DNA of 64,000 nucleotides from Struthio camelus. Its lineage: Eukaryota; Chordata; Aves; Struthioniformes; Struthionidae. A program made the translations under genes and the position numbers. The stretch lies in NCBI RefSeq assembly GCF_040807025.1, contig NC_090942.1, positions 41,804,911 through 41,868,910 on the forward strand, written 5' to 3'. Numbering within the stretch: position 1 is the first letter of the stretch; every line of letters begins with the position of its first letter. This document shows positions 1 to 10,229 of this stretch, piece after piece. The notes below the pieces were generated by a model. The model ran no database searches. It saw nothing but the letters and a program-made list of their open reading frames with translations, and was not told the origin of the DNA.

Positions 1-1281
1 CACAGTGGTTTAGGTTGATATTGAACTACTATGGTCTTCTGTGTGGGTATTGGTTGCTCGTGCAGTTACACAGCAAGCTGCTTCGGGCAGCTGATCTGGG
101 CCACATACTTTTTCCGTCCACACATACATACACATGTGGCTCTCAGTTGGTTCAATGCCTGATCAGTGCTCAAGCAGAGAGCTCTTGTTGTGCTGCTGCA
201 GTCTAGCCTAAAATGATCTGGGAGGAATGTATTATAAGATATCACTGAGACCTTGTTGATGTCCAAAAGCTAACTGAGGTGAAGCTGAAAGGCAAGCTGA
301 GTATAACTTAGGAAAAAGATGAAAGTTAACCCTTGGCAAGTGAATTGACTAATGATATTAACCTGTTACTGCTAGACTTCAGCTTTTTAATGTATCAACT
401 TTGTTAGAGCCTGCTTTAGTGTATTAAACTTGTATCCCTTTCCACTGAATTGTTCATCTAGTAACAGAGGTGATATTTGAAAATGTAGATTGTACAGGCT
501 CTGAGAGGAACAGGCATCCTTTTGAGTTACTGAAATTAAGACTAAGCTTGCAATATACTCTGGTCCTGTAAAATGTCTTCAGAAGACAACTTAGAAGTTA
601 ATCTAAGAATTTCATTATGCTTCTTTTGAGGCCTCTTATGTGCAGGTCAGTCCTGCCACTTACTTTTCTTTTGGGTGTGCACCTTTTTCTGTCAGGTACA
701 GTTAACTGAGGAACATATTAAGCTTGCAGGAGCAGTACCAGAATGAAGAAGGTGACAGGGAGAATTGTGAGCTCATTTCCGAAAAACAAAGGAAAAAGAC
801 AGACAAGGAAACTTCTTGCCAAATACTAGTGTTTTGAGACTTCTAGCTCTAAACTATTTTATTTTGTTCCAGTAACTTACTATGAGTGAGCTACTTGAGC
901 AATTCCTCAACAGTTAAGGTGGATCCCGTCAACTTCATATACTCTAGTGAAAAGTCTAAGCTGAACTTGAAGCATATCAGTGTTTTGAATTCAGTCTCTT
1001 TCTGCACAGACTTCGTCTTATCCTTCCCAGATCATTCAGAACAACAAAGTGTAGGAAATGTTTGGCTTAAACCAAATTTCTTCAGAAAAGACTTCTGGCA
1101 AAAAGTAGTGCAATGGCTAACTGGCTTAGTATTGACCTAGCCTTCTGGCCTAAGGAGTATTTTGAGCCAAAAATGTTGGCGGCTGTTTATTGATTCTGGT
1201 GTGTTTATGGATAAATTAATTTGAAGTCAAATGAGGCTACTTTTGTATAAAACTGAACTCTAATCTCTCTTTACTTTATAG
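1..1281 (+). other. RAB21: RAB21 intron (3' part), upstream of first exon in window
   Basis: No coding exon is visible here. In particular I could not find a stretch for the expected preceding residues YCENKFNDKHITTLQ. The segment ends in a pyrimidine-rich acceptor just before 1282, so it is the 3' part of the intron that separates the N-terminal exons. No repeat was recognised. Confidence 0.85.
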
Positions 1282-1341
1282 GCATCTTTTCTTACAAAGA
1301 AACTAAACATTGGTGGGAAAAGAGTAAACCTTGCAATATGG
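1282..1341 (+). CDS. RAB21: RAB21 coding exon (residues ASFLTKK...AIW)
   Basis: This is a 60-bp exon of 20 codons, phase 0 at both ends, after an acceptor ending TATAG and before donor GTAAGT. It encodes [20 protein letters not shown], the beta-2/beta-3 strands that lead into switch II. It is the first RAB21 exon in the window. Confidence 0.96.
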
Positions 1342-4300
1342 GTAAGTGTTCTTTCCTACTACTTCCCCTTCCCCCAGCGGACTATTTTCCTGAAAAAATA
1401 CTTACAGTTAATAGAACTTACATGTTTTGCACTTCTTAAAGTAAAATTTACAACCAATTGTAGTCTCTTGAATGCTTTATTTTTTTCTTAAATAAGTGTT
1501 TTAACCAATGCAGGATACAGCAGGTCAAGAAAGATTTCATGCATTGGGGCCGATCTACTACAGAGATTCTAATGGAGCTATTCTAGTATATGATATAACA
1601 GATGAAGACTCTTTTCAAAAGGTACTATGACAGATTTCAGCTCTGCATAATGTAAACAGATTGAGAGCCAACCTGTGGTATGAACATGTAACTGGGAATC
1701 TTCTATTCTGGCAATAGCACCTCTGCTTAATTTGATCAAGTTATGGGATTGATATATGATCACATATGAAAATCTTAGTATTAGATCTGCAAATTTAGGC
1801 TGTGTGATGGAAGCATATGCCTTCTTGATATTTTTGAAGGCTGACTCTTTCAGTCTGCTCTAAATAACCTTGTTAGAACTTTATCTGCAGAATACCAGAG
1901 AACTACTTGTATGAGTTACCTGCAACAAGCTATAAACATAAACCAGTACTGTTGTGATAGTATGCAATACTGATCTTTAAGAGTAAAGTGATGTGGCCTT
2001 TGGCAGATCTGAGATGACTGAAACTGCAATACATGATACTTGGAAACAGTCAGTTCTCAGTGATAATGTATAGTTGGGCCTTATCTATTTGTGGGCTTCA
2101 AATCTTAATTAAAACCTGAAATTTAATAGTTAAATTACTTTACAGCAGTGTTAGCTGGACAAGTGAGTTCTTGTCCAATTCTGTCAGTTTAGTCTTATCT
2201 CAGACAGGTGCTATCACTCTACAGCTTGTTGCAGCTGAAAACTTGTGAGGCTCTTTGCTAGGTGGGTTTGAACCAGGCTCGCTTGTGACAGAAGCAGTAG
2301 GACTCCTGGGTGCAGGAGTAGGAAGCCTTGGTGATATGGACTGGGCTTAGGATAGCAATGATAAAAGTAGTGTAAGGATATGGTTCTACAGCAGCTTAAG
2401 TAAATTTAACAGCCTGACTTAGCGCAATTAAAGCATTTGTGCTAGCGGTTAACTCCTTGTCCCCATCTGCAGCATTGTGATGATTTGTGAGTACTAGTTC
2501 AACTTGTGCCTTTTCATGCTGAGCTGTGCTTAGAGTTCTGTGATATGAAGACACTTAAATTTTCCTCAGGAAAAAGAGGAAAGGTAGATTTGCAGAAATT
2601 ATTGCATAACTACCTCTGTATGGTATCCTAACTATTTTTTTAGGTTCTTAGTGATCTCTTGCTACTTAAATTCCCTTGAAATAGCAGTCCCCAAGTCAGT
2701 GCTATGAGCATACAAGTTGAAAGTATGAAAACAAAACTGCTAACAGCTACTTTTGCCACCAGCTAGCTCAATGCTCTTGTTCCATCTGTTCTCTTGAGAA
2801 ACAAACTGGAAAAAAAGCACTTGGTGCAGGTACCTCTACTCCTACAGTACCACTCATGATCTATCAGTAAGTTCCTGTTGATAAAAATCTTGTGGCTGAC
2901 CTAAAGAAATAAATGCACAGGGCCAGCGTGGTGAACTTGTTCTTTGGAGTGGAGCTAACAATGAGTTTGAGTTAATTTGGAATAACTGTTTTATGTCACT
3001 TGCTGCTAATTTCAACTGCAAGCTAAAACCTGCTGAATGCTGGAACTAGAGGTGGGCATAGCTATCTAAAGAATATTTGGTAAATCTGTGTTACTCTAAA
3101 CACATTTCAGTTCACGAAGAAAATAGGTCTGTTCTGCAGTGCCTAAATCAGTAATGTATGAAGTTGAAACTTACCTCTGTTCTCTATGTAGGTAAAAAAC
3201 TGGGTAAAGGAATTAAGAAAAATGTTGGGAAACGAAATCTGTTTATGTATAGTAGGTGAGTCCTTTTTATTACATGATTCTAGTTGATTGAGTTAAGGCT
3301 TCTTTTGATTATTAATGACATCTTCAGAATACTGCTTTGACACCTTGCGCATGTGAAGCGGTAAAATTTCTGTGAATTTAATGTTTAAAACTTATTTGGA
3401 GCTAGAAGTTTTGGTAAATCACAACTGAGAAAAAGCAAGAGCTTTAATTAAAGAAAACTGTTTCCTAGTATACCATGGCAGAGGCACTGTTACAGACAGC
3501 TGCAGGTTGCAGAGCTTAACAAAGAGAAGCCTAAACCTCCATTATATATTACAGCCTTATTGCAAATAGTCAGACTCCGTGTGGGTGCTTACATGTCTTC
3601 AGAATCAAATGCTGGGGAGTGGGCAGAATGACTCTTAAAAATCATAGAAAATTGTTTTGGAGGTTTTGGTGTTTGTGTGGTTTTTTGTTTTTTTTAAGAG
3701 TTTAACAAATAGTGATAGGATTTAGTGATTAAAACACTCAATTTTCAGGAGGATGGCTATACAGATACTCTGTAAAAACTATGCTGTTCTGCAGTGCAGA
3801 TAAATTGCCAACTAAATTGTAGAAAAAAGCATAAGGCTGAATGAGTGTCTCATACTGAGGCATTGAGCTATCCCTGGTCTCCTTAACAGAAGTAGAACTT
3901 CATTTATAGACACCAGTGAAGATGTCTAAGTGAAAGGGGGACTCTTAAATCATCTTGGAATGCTCTAAATAGAGACTCATGTAAAATTTGGTCCTTTTTG
4001 GGACAACTTGTAAGAAAATGATAAGGTATTATTGCAAGACCACTTTAGGGTAATTTTAGAGTACAAAGACTTGAAAGATTAACTTGTCTCCAACAGGTAA
4101 CAAAATAGACTTGGAAAAAGAAAGGCATGTTTCGGTGCAAGAAGCAGAAACGTAAGTCAGCAATTACTAATAGAAACAGTTGTTGCAGAATTATGCTGGA
4201 CTAATAAACTTGTGATGGTGTTAACAACTGGCAGGCATAAACCAGCAGTGCCTGGCTTCTGTTCATTGTTTTTCATATCTGAGTCCCAGAATGCCCTTAA

Positions 4301-6345
4301 TGACTGAAATGTATATTAAGAGTTGTATTTTATTAAAGTTGGTACTGTAGTTTAAATGCATTTCTGGTACTGTAGTTTAAATGCATTTCTGGTACTGTAG
4401 TTTAAATGCATTTCTGGTACTGTAGTTTAAATGCATTTCTGGTACTGTAGTTTAAATGCATTTCTGGTACTGTAGTTTAAATGCATTTCTGGTACTGTAG
4501 TTTAAATGCATTTCTGGTACTGTAGTTTAAATGCATTTCTGGTACTGTAGTTTAAATGCATTTCTGGTACTGTAGTTTAAATGCATTTCTGGTACTGTAG
4601 TTTAAATGCATTTCTGGTACTGTAGTTTAAATGCATTTCTGGTACTGTAGTTTAAATGCATTTCTGGTACTGTAGTTTAAATGCATTTCTGGTACTGTAG
4701 TTTAAATGCATTTCTGGTACTGTAGTTTAAATGCATTTCTGGTACTGTAGTTTAAATGCATTTCTGGTACTGTAGTTTAAATGCATTTCTGGTACTGTAG
4801 TTTAAATGCATTTTTGGTACTGTAGTTTAAATGCATTTTTGGTACTGTAGTTTAAATGCATTTTTGGTACTGTAGTTTAAATGCATTTCTGGTACTGTAG
4901 TTTAAATGCATTTCTGGTACTGTAGTTTAAATGCATTTCTGGTACTGTAGTTTAAATGCATTTCTGGTACTGTAGTTTAAATGCATTTCTGGATGTGAAG
5001 TCATCTTTATTTTGCCTATTGTGTTTTTCTGAATCATGGCTATTTTTATTAGATAAATTCCATTGAATGCTAAATTTGCATGTGTAGATTAACTTTCAGC
5101 TAAGGAGAAAACATCTTCTAATCATCTCTTTGCTTCACTTATAGTGGCTTAGAAAGATTAATGAGTCCTTCAGTGCAATGAAGCTCTTCTGTATTTGCAT
5201 TCCAACAGGTATGCTGAATCAGTTGGAGCAAAACATTATCATACTTCAGCCAAACAGAATAAAGGAATTGAAGAACTGTTTCTTGACCTTTGTAAAAGTA
5301 AGTATTATCTAGTTTGTTCATAAAGCACTGTCACAGGCAGCTCAAGGCTTGAGGCATGCTTCAAATTTATATAAAAGTCTTAATTTAAACCATTAATAGA
5401 AACTTACTTCAGTTCTCAATGTACTTCAGGCCGCTTGTGTACCCTAACAGCTATGGAAGCTTGATGTATGAATGTTTACAATAGTGTATATTCATGGTGT
5501 ACTTGAAAAATATTTTTTTCTTTTACCTATTGGAGCACTGACTTATTTTTCAGTTCAACCTGTGTAAATAATAACTTCAGATTAAGCTTGTTGTGACTGG
5601 TCTCACTGACTACTTCAAACCCTTCATTTCAAAATCAAAACTCTTTTGAAACTGCCAATTACAGTTTGTAAATTTGAAGGTATAACAATGCAAATTTTAT
5701 ACGTAATAAGTCTAAACGGTAAAGAACGTGGAATGCAGGACATGTCTGTTTCAGGTAGTACACTGAGGGAAGTTTTATTCATGGAATTTTTATGATATAG
5801 AAAATTATTAAGCAAAATTTTGCCTGCATATTCAGAAAGTGTGTCTGGTTCTGTGTTTGTGTTTTTGTTTTTTTACAAAGTGTTCTTAATATGGGTAGGT
5901 ATAGTTTTCCAAATATAGTTTTCCAAACCTAGTTTGCCAGGTCACTAACTCAGTACACTTGCACATACAAGATCCTCCTTAAGCAAACTGGAGCTGTTGG
6001 CTCTTTGGCACATTAGGAATAGGATTTCACTATTTTCTTAAACCATGTCATATGATACCTAAATGCTAACTATTGGACTACAAATAGAGAACCAGTCTTG
6101 TTAAACTTTATATCTGTGCATGTAACTTAAATGGATTAAGATCTTAGTCTTAAAAAAAAAAAAAATTGCAGTGGAATGTCATCTAATAAATGCCTTCATT
6201 TACAGGAATGATAGAAACTGCTCAAGTGGATGAAAGAGCAAGAGGGAACGGATCCAGTCAGTCAGGAACAGCAAGGCGAGGTGTACAGATTATTGATGAT
6301 GAGCCACAAGTACAGAGCAGTGGAGGATGCTGTTCTTCTGGATAA
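1282..6345 (+). CDS. RAB21: RAB21 small GTPase, 3' part (six coding exons, 5' exons outside window)
   Basis: RAB21 is a Rab-family GTPase of early endosomes that controls endocytic and integrin traffic. The coding segments are 1282-1341, 1514-1621, 3192-3255, 4097-4151, 5209-5297 and 6206-6345. They join in frame into 171 residues plus TAA, against about 225 residues for the mammalian protein, so about 53 N-terminal residues with the P-loop and switch I are missing upstream. Visible Rab motifs, in order, are WDTAGQERF (switch II, split over the first two exons), GNKID (guanine specificity) and TSAKQ. The tail ends GGCCSSG, the CCXXX type of double-cysteine prenylation site that anchors Rab21 to membrane. 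All introns have GT and AG ends. The protein sequence matches what I know of vertebrate Rab21 almost residue for residue. No frameshift or stop is seen. Confidence 0.97.
1514..1621 (+). CDS. RAB21: RAB21 coding exon with switch II
   Basis: This 108-bp exon has 36 codons and phase 0 at both ends. It starts [18 protein letters not shown], the switch II region with the catalytic-type Gln, and ends DEDSFQK. The acceptor is TGCAG and the donor GTACTA. Confidence 0.96.
1622..3191 (+). other. RAB21: RAB21 intron
   Basis: This intron runs from donor GTACTA to acceptor TGTAG. I see no other gene, RNA gene or recognisable repeat in it. Confidence 0.85.
3192..3255 (+). CDS. RAB21: RAB21 coding exon ([10 protein letters not shown]...)
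   Basis: This 64-bp exon encodes [20 protein letters not shown] followed by V and the first base of the Gly of GNKID. The acceptor is TGTAG and the donor GTGAGT. It ends one base into a codon and the next exon supplies the other two. Confidence 0.95.
3256..4096 (+). other. RAB21: RAB21 intron
   Basis: This intron runs from donor GTGAGT to acceptor CAACAG. It contains a short T-rich tract near 3680-3700 and nothing else that I recognise. Confidence 0.85.
4097..4151 (+). CDS. RAB21: RAB21 coding exon with NKID motif
   Basis: This 55-bp exon completes the Gly of GNKID, the guanine-specificity motif, and continues [13 protein letters not shown]. It ends two bases into a Thr codon. The acceptor is CAACAG and the donor GTAAGT. 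Confidence 0.95.
4152..5208 (+). other. RAB21: RAB21 intron carrying the 25-bp minisatellite
   Basis: This intron is 1,057 bp long and 650 bp of it is the tandem array at 4341-4990. About 220 bp of unique sequence separate the array from the next acceptor. Confidence 0.9.
4341..4990 (+). repeat. 25-bp minisatellite, 26 units
   Basis: Twenty-six head-to-tail units of exactly 25 bp fill this interval (650 bp). The unit starts GGTACTGTAG, continues TTTAAATGCA and ends TTTCT. Twenty-three units look identical. The only variants are three consecutive units (ending at 4815, 4840 and 4865) with a C-to-T change in the last block. Each unit holds the perfect palindrome AAATGCATTT (or its extension) and TTTAAA. 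The homogeneity implies recent expansion or gene conversion. There are no spacers, so it is not a CRISPR array. Confidence 0.98.
5209..5297 (+). CDS. RAB21: RAB21 coding exon with TSAKQ motif
   Basis: This 89-bp exon encodes [16 protein letters not shown] and then [13 protein letters not shown], so it carries the SAK guanine-base motif and the last helix of the G domain. The acceptor is CAACAG and the donor GTAAGT. It ends one base into an Arg codon. Confidence 0.95.
5298..6205 (+). other. RAB21: RAB21 last intron
   Basis: This intron runs from donor GTAAGT to acceptor TTACAG. It has an A-run near 6152-6164 and no recognised gene or mobile element. Confidence 0.85.
6206..6345 (+). CDS. RAB21: RAB21 last coding exon with prenylation tail
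   Basis: This segment encodes the hypervariable C-terminus. It begins [18 protein letters not shown] after completing an Arg codon, and ends [14 protein letters not shown] then TAA at 6343-6345. The CCSSG end is the expected double-cysteine geranylgeranylation site. The acceptor is TTACAG. The exon continues into the 3' UTR. Confidence 0.96.
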
Positions 6346-9300
6346 CTATAAAACTGTGCATCATTGCGCTCTCAGTATGAAGACTGCCATATTCCAAGTC
6401 ACGCATTCTTTACCAATGGAGTAATAGAATTAACAGTATTTAAAAATAATCACTTATAACACTGCAGAGACCTTAAGTGCTAAACTAGTGGCGTCTGTGA
6501 CCAGAGAATTGGCATTTTCTACAGTGGTTAACAAGCAATTACCAATGGCCTTTTTACATATTTTTTCTTTAATGAGGAATAATATGCATGTAGAAAAGAT
6601 CTACTTAAAGGCTTCATTTATATTCTTTTAAATCAGATCATTATTTAATAACTTATATACATTGTTGTTGGAATGGTATACGTTTTTGCAGCTCTTTGTA
6701 TTTTGTGGTAGATTGAATTGTATCACTTCTAAAATGCAAATTGATTTTTTTTTAATTAGCAGATATCTGAAGTAATATTTTTGCAGGGCCTCCACAAGCC
6801 TATAACTGTCAACTACTTTGATATACTCTGTTCATCCTGTATGCCAAGCTGGTAAATACATTGTAAATTACATATTAAATATTTTATCTGCTTTTACAAG
6901 TGCAGGTGCAGAAATATGTACATCAGTCTTGTCAGTGATTGTGAAGTGAATAAGTCAGTGAAAAGATGCAAGCTTTTCATGTGTACTGTTGAATTGCTCA
7001 CTCTATTCCTCCTCCTTGAAAACAGCTTTTTCAGTATAGTCATAGCTACAGCAATTTTTAAAGCCTTTTTTTCCTGGCAAGCAGCAGTATTTAGAGTACC
7101 TCCTTAGTGGGGAGGGAATGCTTCCTTAGACTGCTGTTTAAGATGGAGGTGTTTGACTCCCAACTAAAACAGCTGGAGCATGCTCGTGTCTTGCCTCTGC
7201 AGTTACTTCATCCTCTCAGAATATCTCCAAAAGTCAAAGCAAATTTAGCCCTTGTCTATCTGGTAGCCAGTAAACCAGTGACATGGGAAACTTATCTGTA
7301 TTAGTACGTTTGTGTCCCAAGACAGCATTATAAACTATTAATGAGCATAAGGGTTGTCTGTATTGCAGGGCTTAAGTGACTGAACAAGTGAATTTGCATT
7401 AACTAGAACCACTTCTGATTTTGAGTGATTATGTGGGAGATGTAAAACTTGCCAGATGCAATTGTAACTTTGGGGATACTCAACAGAGCTAAACTTATTC
7501 TTGACTTGCCCTTTCTCTTGTAAAGCTTTTTGAAGTCCAGTTAAGATTTGGGAGGAGGGTTCTCAAACACTGTGTAAATTACTATCACAAAAGGAACACA
7601 AATGGTGGCAGTTGAAACTTCAAAATGTTTTGTGCTCTGACTTTTTTTACTTAAGTTGTCATGCTTGGAAAAACAGTAAAGGTGATGTCTATGACAAAAT
7701 AGAATATTCTTTGGCCTTCCTTTTTCTGAAGGGCAGAATTAGTATTGCATATGAATGCACTGAATGGTGTGGGAATGTTTTGATGCACAACAGTAGTAGT
7801 AACTAATCAGTTTGGCATGTAAGAAGTGTTCTGTCTTCAATCTGATTTTTCTCTGAAATAATAGATGGCTTTGCTATAAACTGTTCCTGATGCATTTTTT
7901 CCTTTCTGCCTGAACTGTGACATGGATACTTTCCATAAAGCTAATATGGTACTCTTCTGACATGGTTGCATGTATGATAGACAAAGGTGATCTCTTCTTG
8001 CTAGTGAAGATGAAACTTGTTTCTTCACTGCACAGAGCTTTGTGAGTCTAAAATTCATGATCTATAAATTATGGGCACATTACTTCAATACATACAGCAA
8101 CACTATCTTTAACGTAGTGTTAACATCTTGATATAATAGCTAATTTACAATGACCGTGCCAAAGTTAAGCAAGGCAGTGGCTCTTTCAAATCTGTATGTT
8201 ATGCAGAAATCAGTCTTGTAAGTGATACTGTATTGATGTAAAGAGTGAAATTAGTGAGACTGTGTTCAGGGTCGGAGTGTCTTCATGAGAAGAGTTCCAG
8301 ATTCCAGACTCTCTTTTTGCAAAGATGCAAAAACCCTCAACTACACTTCATAAGCTGTCATGTCTAATCTGCTTCTTTATCTGCCTTAGAGCATGTATGT
8401 GCTGTGCTCAACAACGTAGAGAAAGCCTTACACTGAAGTGGACAGCTGTGATTTTGATCTGGAAATCGGTGCTAGCTTTTTACCCAAGAGCATTATGTCT
8501 GACCACTCTGAAGCAAAAGCACAGCATGCTTGTGTGTGTCTGCAGCTATATAGCTTCTCTGGTGTGTTCTGTGCTAGGGGCTTTGTGTGACTCCTATCAA
8601 CTAGCCAGAACTAACAAAGCCATGCTGATGCGAACTCTTAAGTCTCCTGCAAAACAGACTATTCCTGCTGACAACTTGGGGTGAGGGGAGGAAGCTGGCA
8701 TTTTGTATCATTAAAATATTGTGATAGTTGGAGGGGGGGGAAAAAATAAACAACGATGCTGGTTAAGAGTGAGTTCTGAGAATACTAATTTCAGTGAACC
8801 TGCAGCATGACAAATCCTGAATGGGGACTTCTGTTTAAGCTTTAGTTTGGCTGGGCTCTGTTACTCATGAAATTAAAACCTATGCTCAGCAGAACATCAA
8901 CATCTTACAAAGCTGTCTGAATGTAGTTCTTACAAATGAAAATCCTGCTTTTCTGAGGAATAGGTATTTGAATACAAGTCACAACCCAATGTCTTGGACA
9001 GCTGTCATAAAATGATTTCAGTAAGGATTCATATGACAGTTATTCATAAACACTTGTGGAACAGGATTGATCCTTGTGTAAAAGGAAGAAAACAAACCAG
9101 TGAATTTTTCTTAGCTAGGGGGTTATTTGAATTCCTAGGTAACAATTGTACTTAACTGCATGAGCCAAAAATTAACCAGGAGTCTGTTTCCTTAATGCTG
9201 CCTACTGATCTGAGGCATTGTCTAGAACACCTGCAGTCTCTGAAAGCTGCAGAAGACTGAATTGGCCACTTGGAATGGAAGGCTTTGAAAAAGAAAGTGT

Positions 9301-10229
9301 ATCAAGGTGAACAGGAAGTCAGTGAAGCTGGTTTCTAAGACACAAGTGACAACACTATAGATACTTTAGACTGATTAACTTCAGCTTTCTCTTTCTTAGC
9401 AGACAAAGTAGAAGGATTCTTTTTCTAAGACAGTTGTATTAAAGACATCTGGATTATTTGGATTAAATTTGTAGGAAAGTACAGGAAGGTTTGATTTCTG
9501 TTTGAGTGGGATCTGACTTAAGTAACCAGGTAATACTGTTGTGTTGGTGTGGTTGCTGGCTTGGTTTTCAAGGGTCTTGCCTTTGCTAGAATCTGTCATG
9601 GTTGCCTGGTTTGCATGTCTTAAAATACTTTTCTGAAACAACTACTCATTGTTCCTAACTTCTGTTACTGAAAACAAGAAAACTATTTCCCCCTCTACTC
9701 AACATGTGTCTCAAAGCAGTTTTAAGCTTATTAAAAAGCTTTAAGCGGGAGGGGGGAATCAACCTAAGATCCGAGAGTAACTTTCTGCCTTTTAAAACAT
9801 TAACTTTGAAGTGATTAGTATATTTTGTTCACATGAAGGCATACAGAAGAACAAGGACTTGAGAAAGGTATGGAAGGAGGATGTTTTTAAGGAAGGGGAT
9901 GAGATATCATGTGCCCTGCTGAGAGAGCATAGCCTTACTAGTTGCCTGCAAATCTAGACAAAGTGACATGGTAAGTGCTGCACCTTTGAGTAGTTGTTAT
10001 TATTTTTTAATACTCTAAGCAGGGGTAAAGGTGTAAGGATGTTAGGTTATCAGGAGTGCAAGAGGGCAACTTTGTCCATCTTGAGAAAGCACCTCTGAGG
10101 GACAGGTAATACCAGCCAAACACCCACTATAGCACATAAGTCAACTTTAAAAGGGCTTGCAACATTGAGCACACTTCTTCAGGGTAAATCTTGACAAAGT
10201 TATTTTAGAAGAGTATATGTGACAATAAA
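6346..10229 (+). other. RAB21: RAB21 3' UTR (far end uncertain)
   Basis: Non-coding sequence follows the RAB21 stop. Possible poly(A) signals are ATTAAA at 6874-6879, AATAAA at 8745-8750 and AATAAA at 10224-10229. The last is followed by a GT-rich stretch (TTTTGTTAGTCTTGATGGTG) and is the best-looking site. RAB21 mRNAs have long 3' UTRs in mammals, which fits a distal end, but the true end cannot be fixed from sequence. Open frames inside it, including a 119-codon one at 8325-8684, show no known domain. Confidence 0.5.
10224..10229 (+). terminator. RAB21: Candidate distal poly(A) signal of RAB21
   Basis: AATAAA lies in the sense orientation, followed within about 30-60 bases by a GT-rich element. 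It is the most convincing of three candidate signals downstream of RAB21. Use in the cell is inferred. Confidence 0.4.

Noticed and set aside
4341..4990. Regular 25-bp repeats that could suggest a CRISPR array
   Set aside because: The units are head to tail with no spacers, and the setting is a vertebrate intron.
6230..6424. Open frame starting with [12 protein letters not shown] over the last RAB21 exon
   Set aside because: It is an out-of-frame shadow of the true RAB21 reading frame.
8325..8684. 119-codon open frame after RAB21
   Set aside because: It has no recognisable domain, its composition is not convincing, and it lies in probable 3' UTR.
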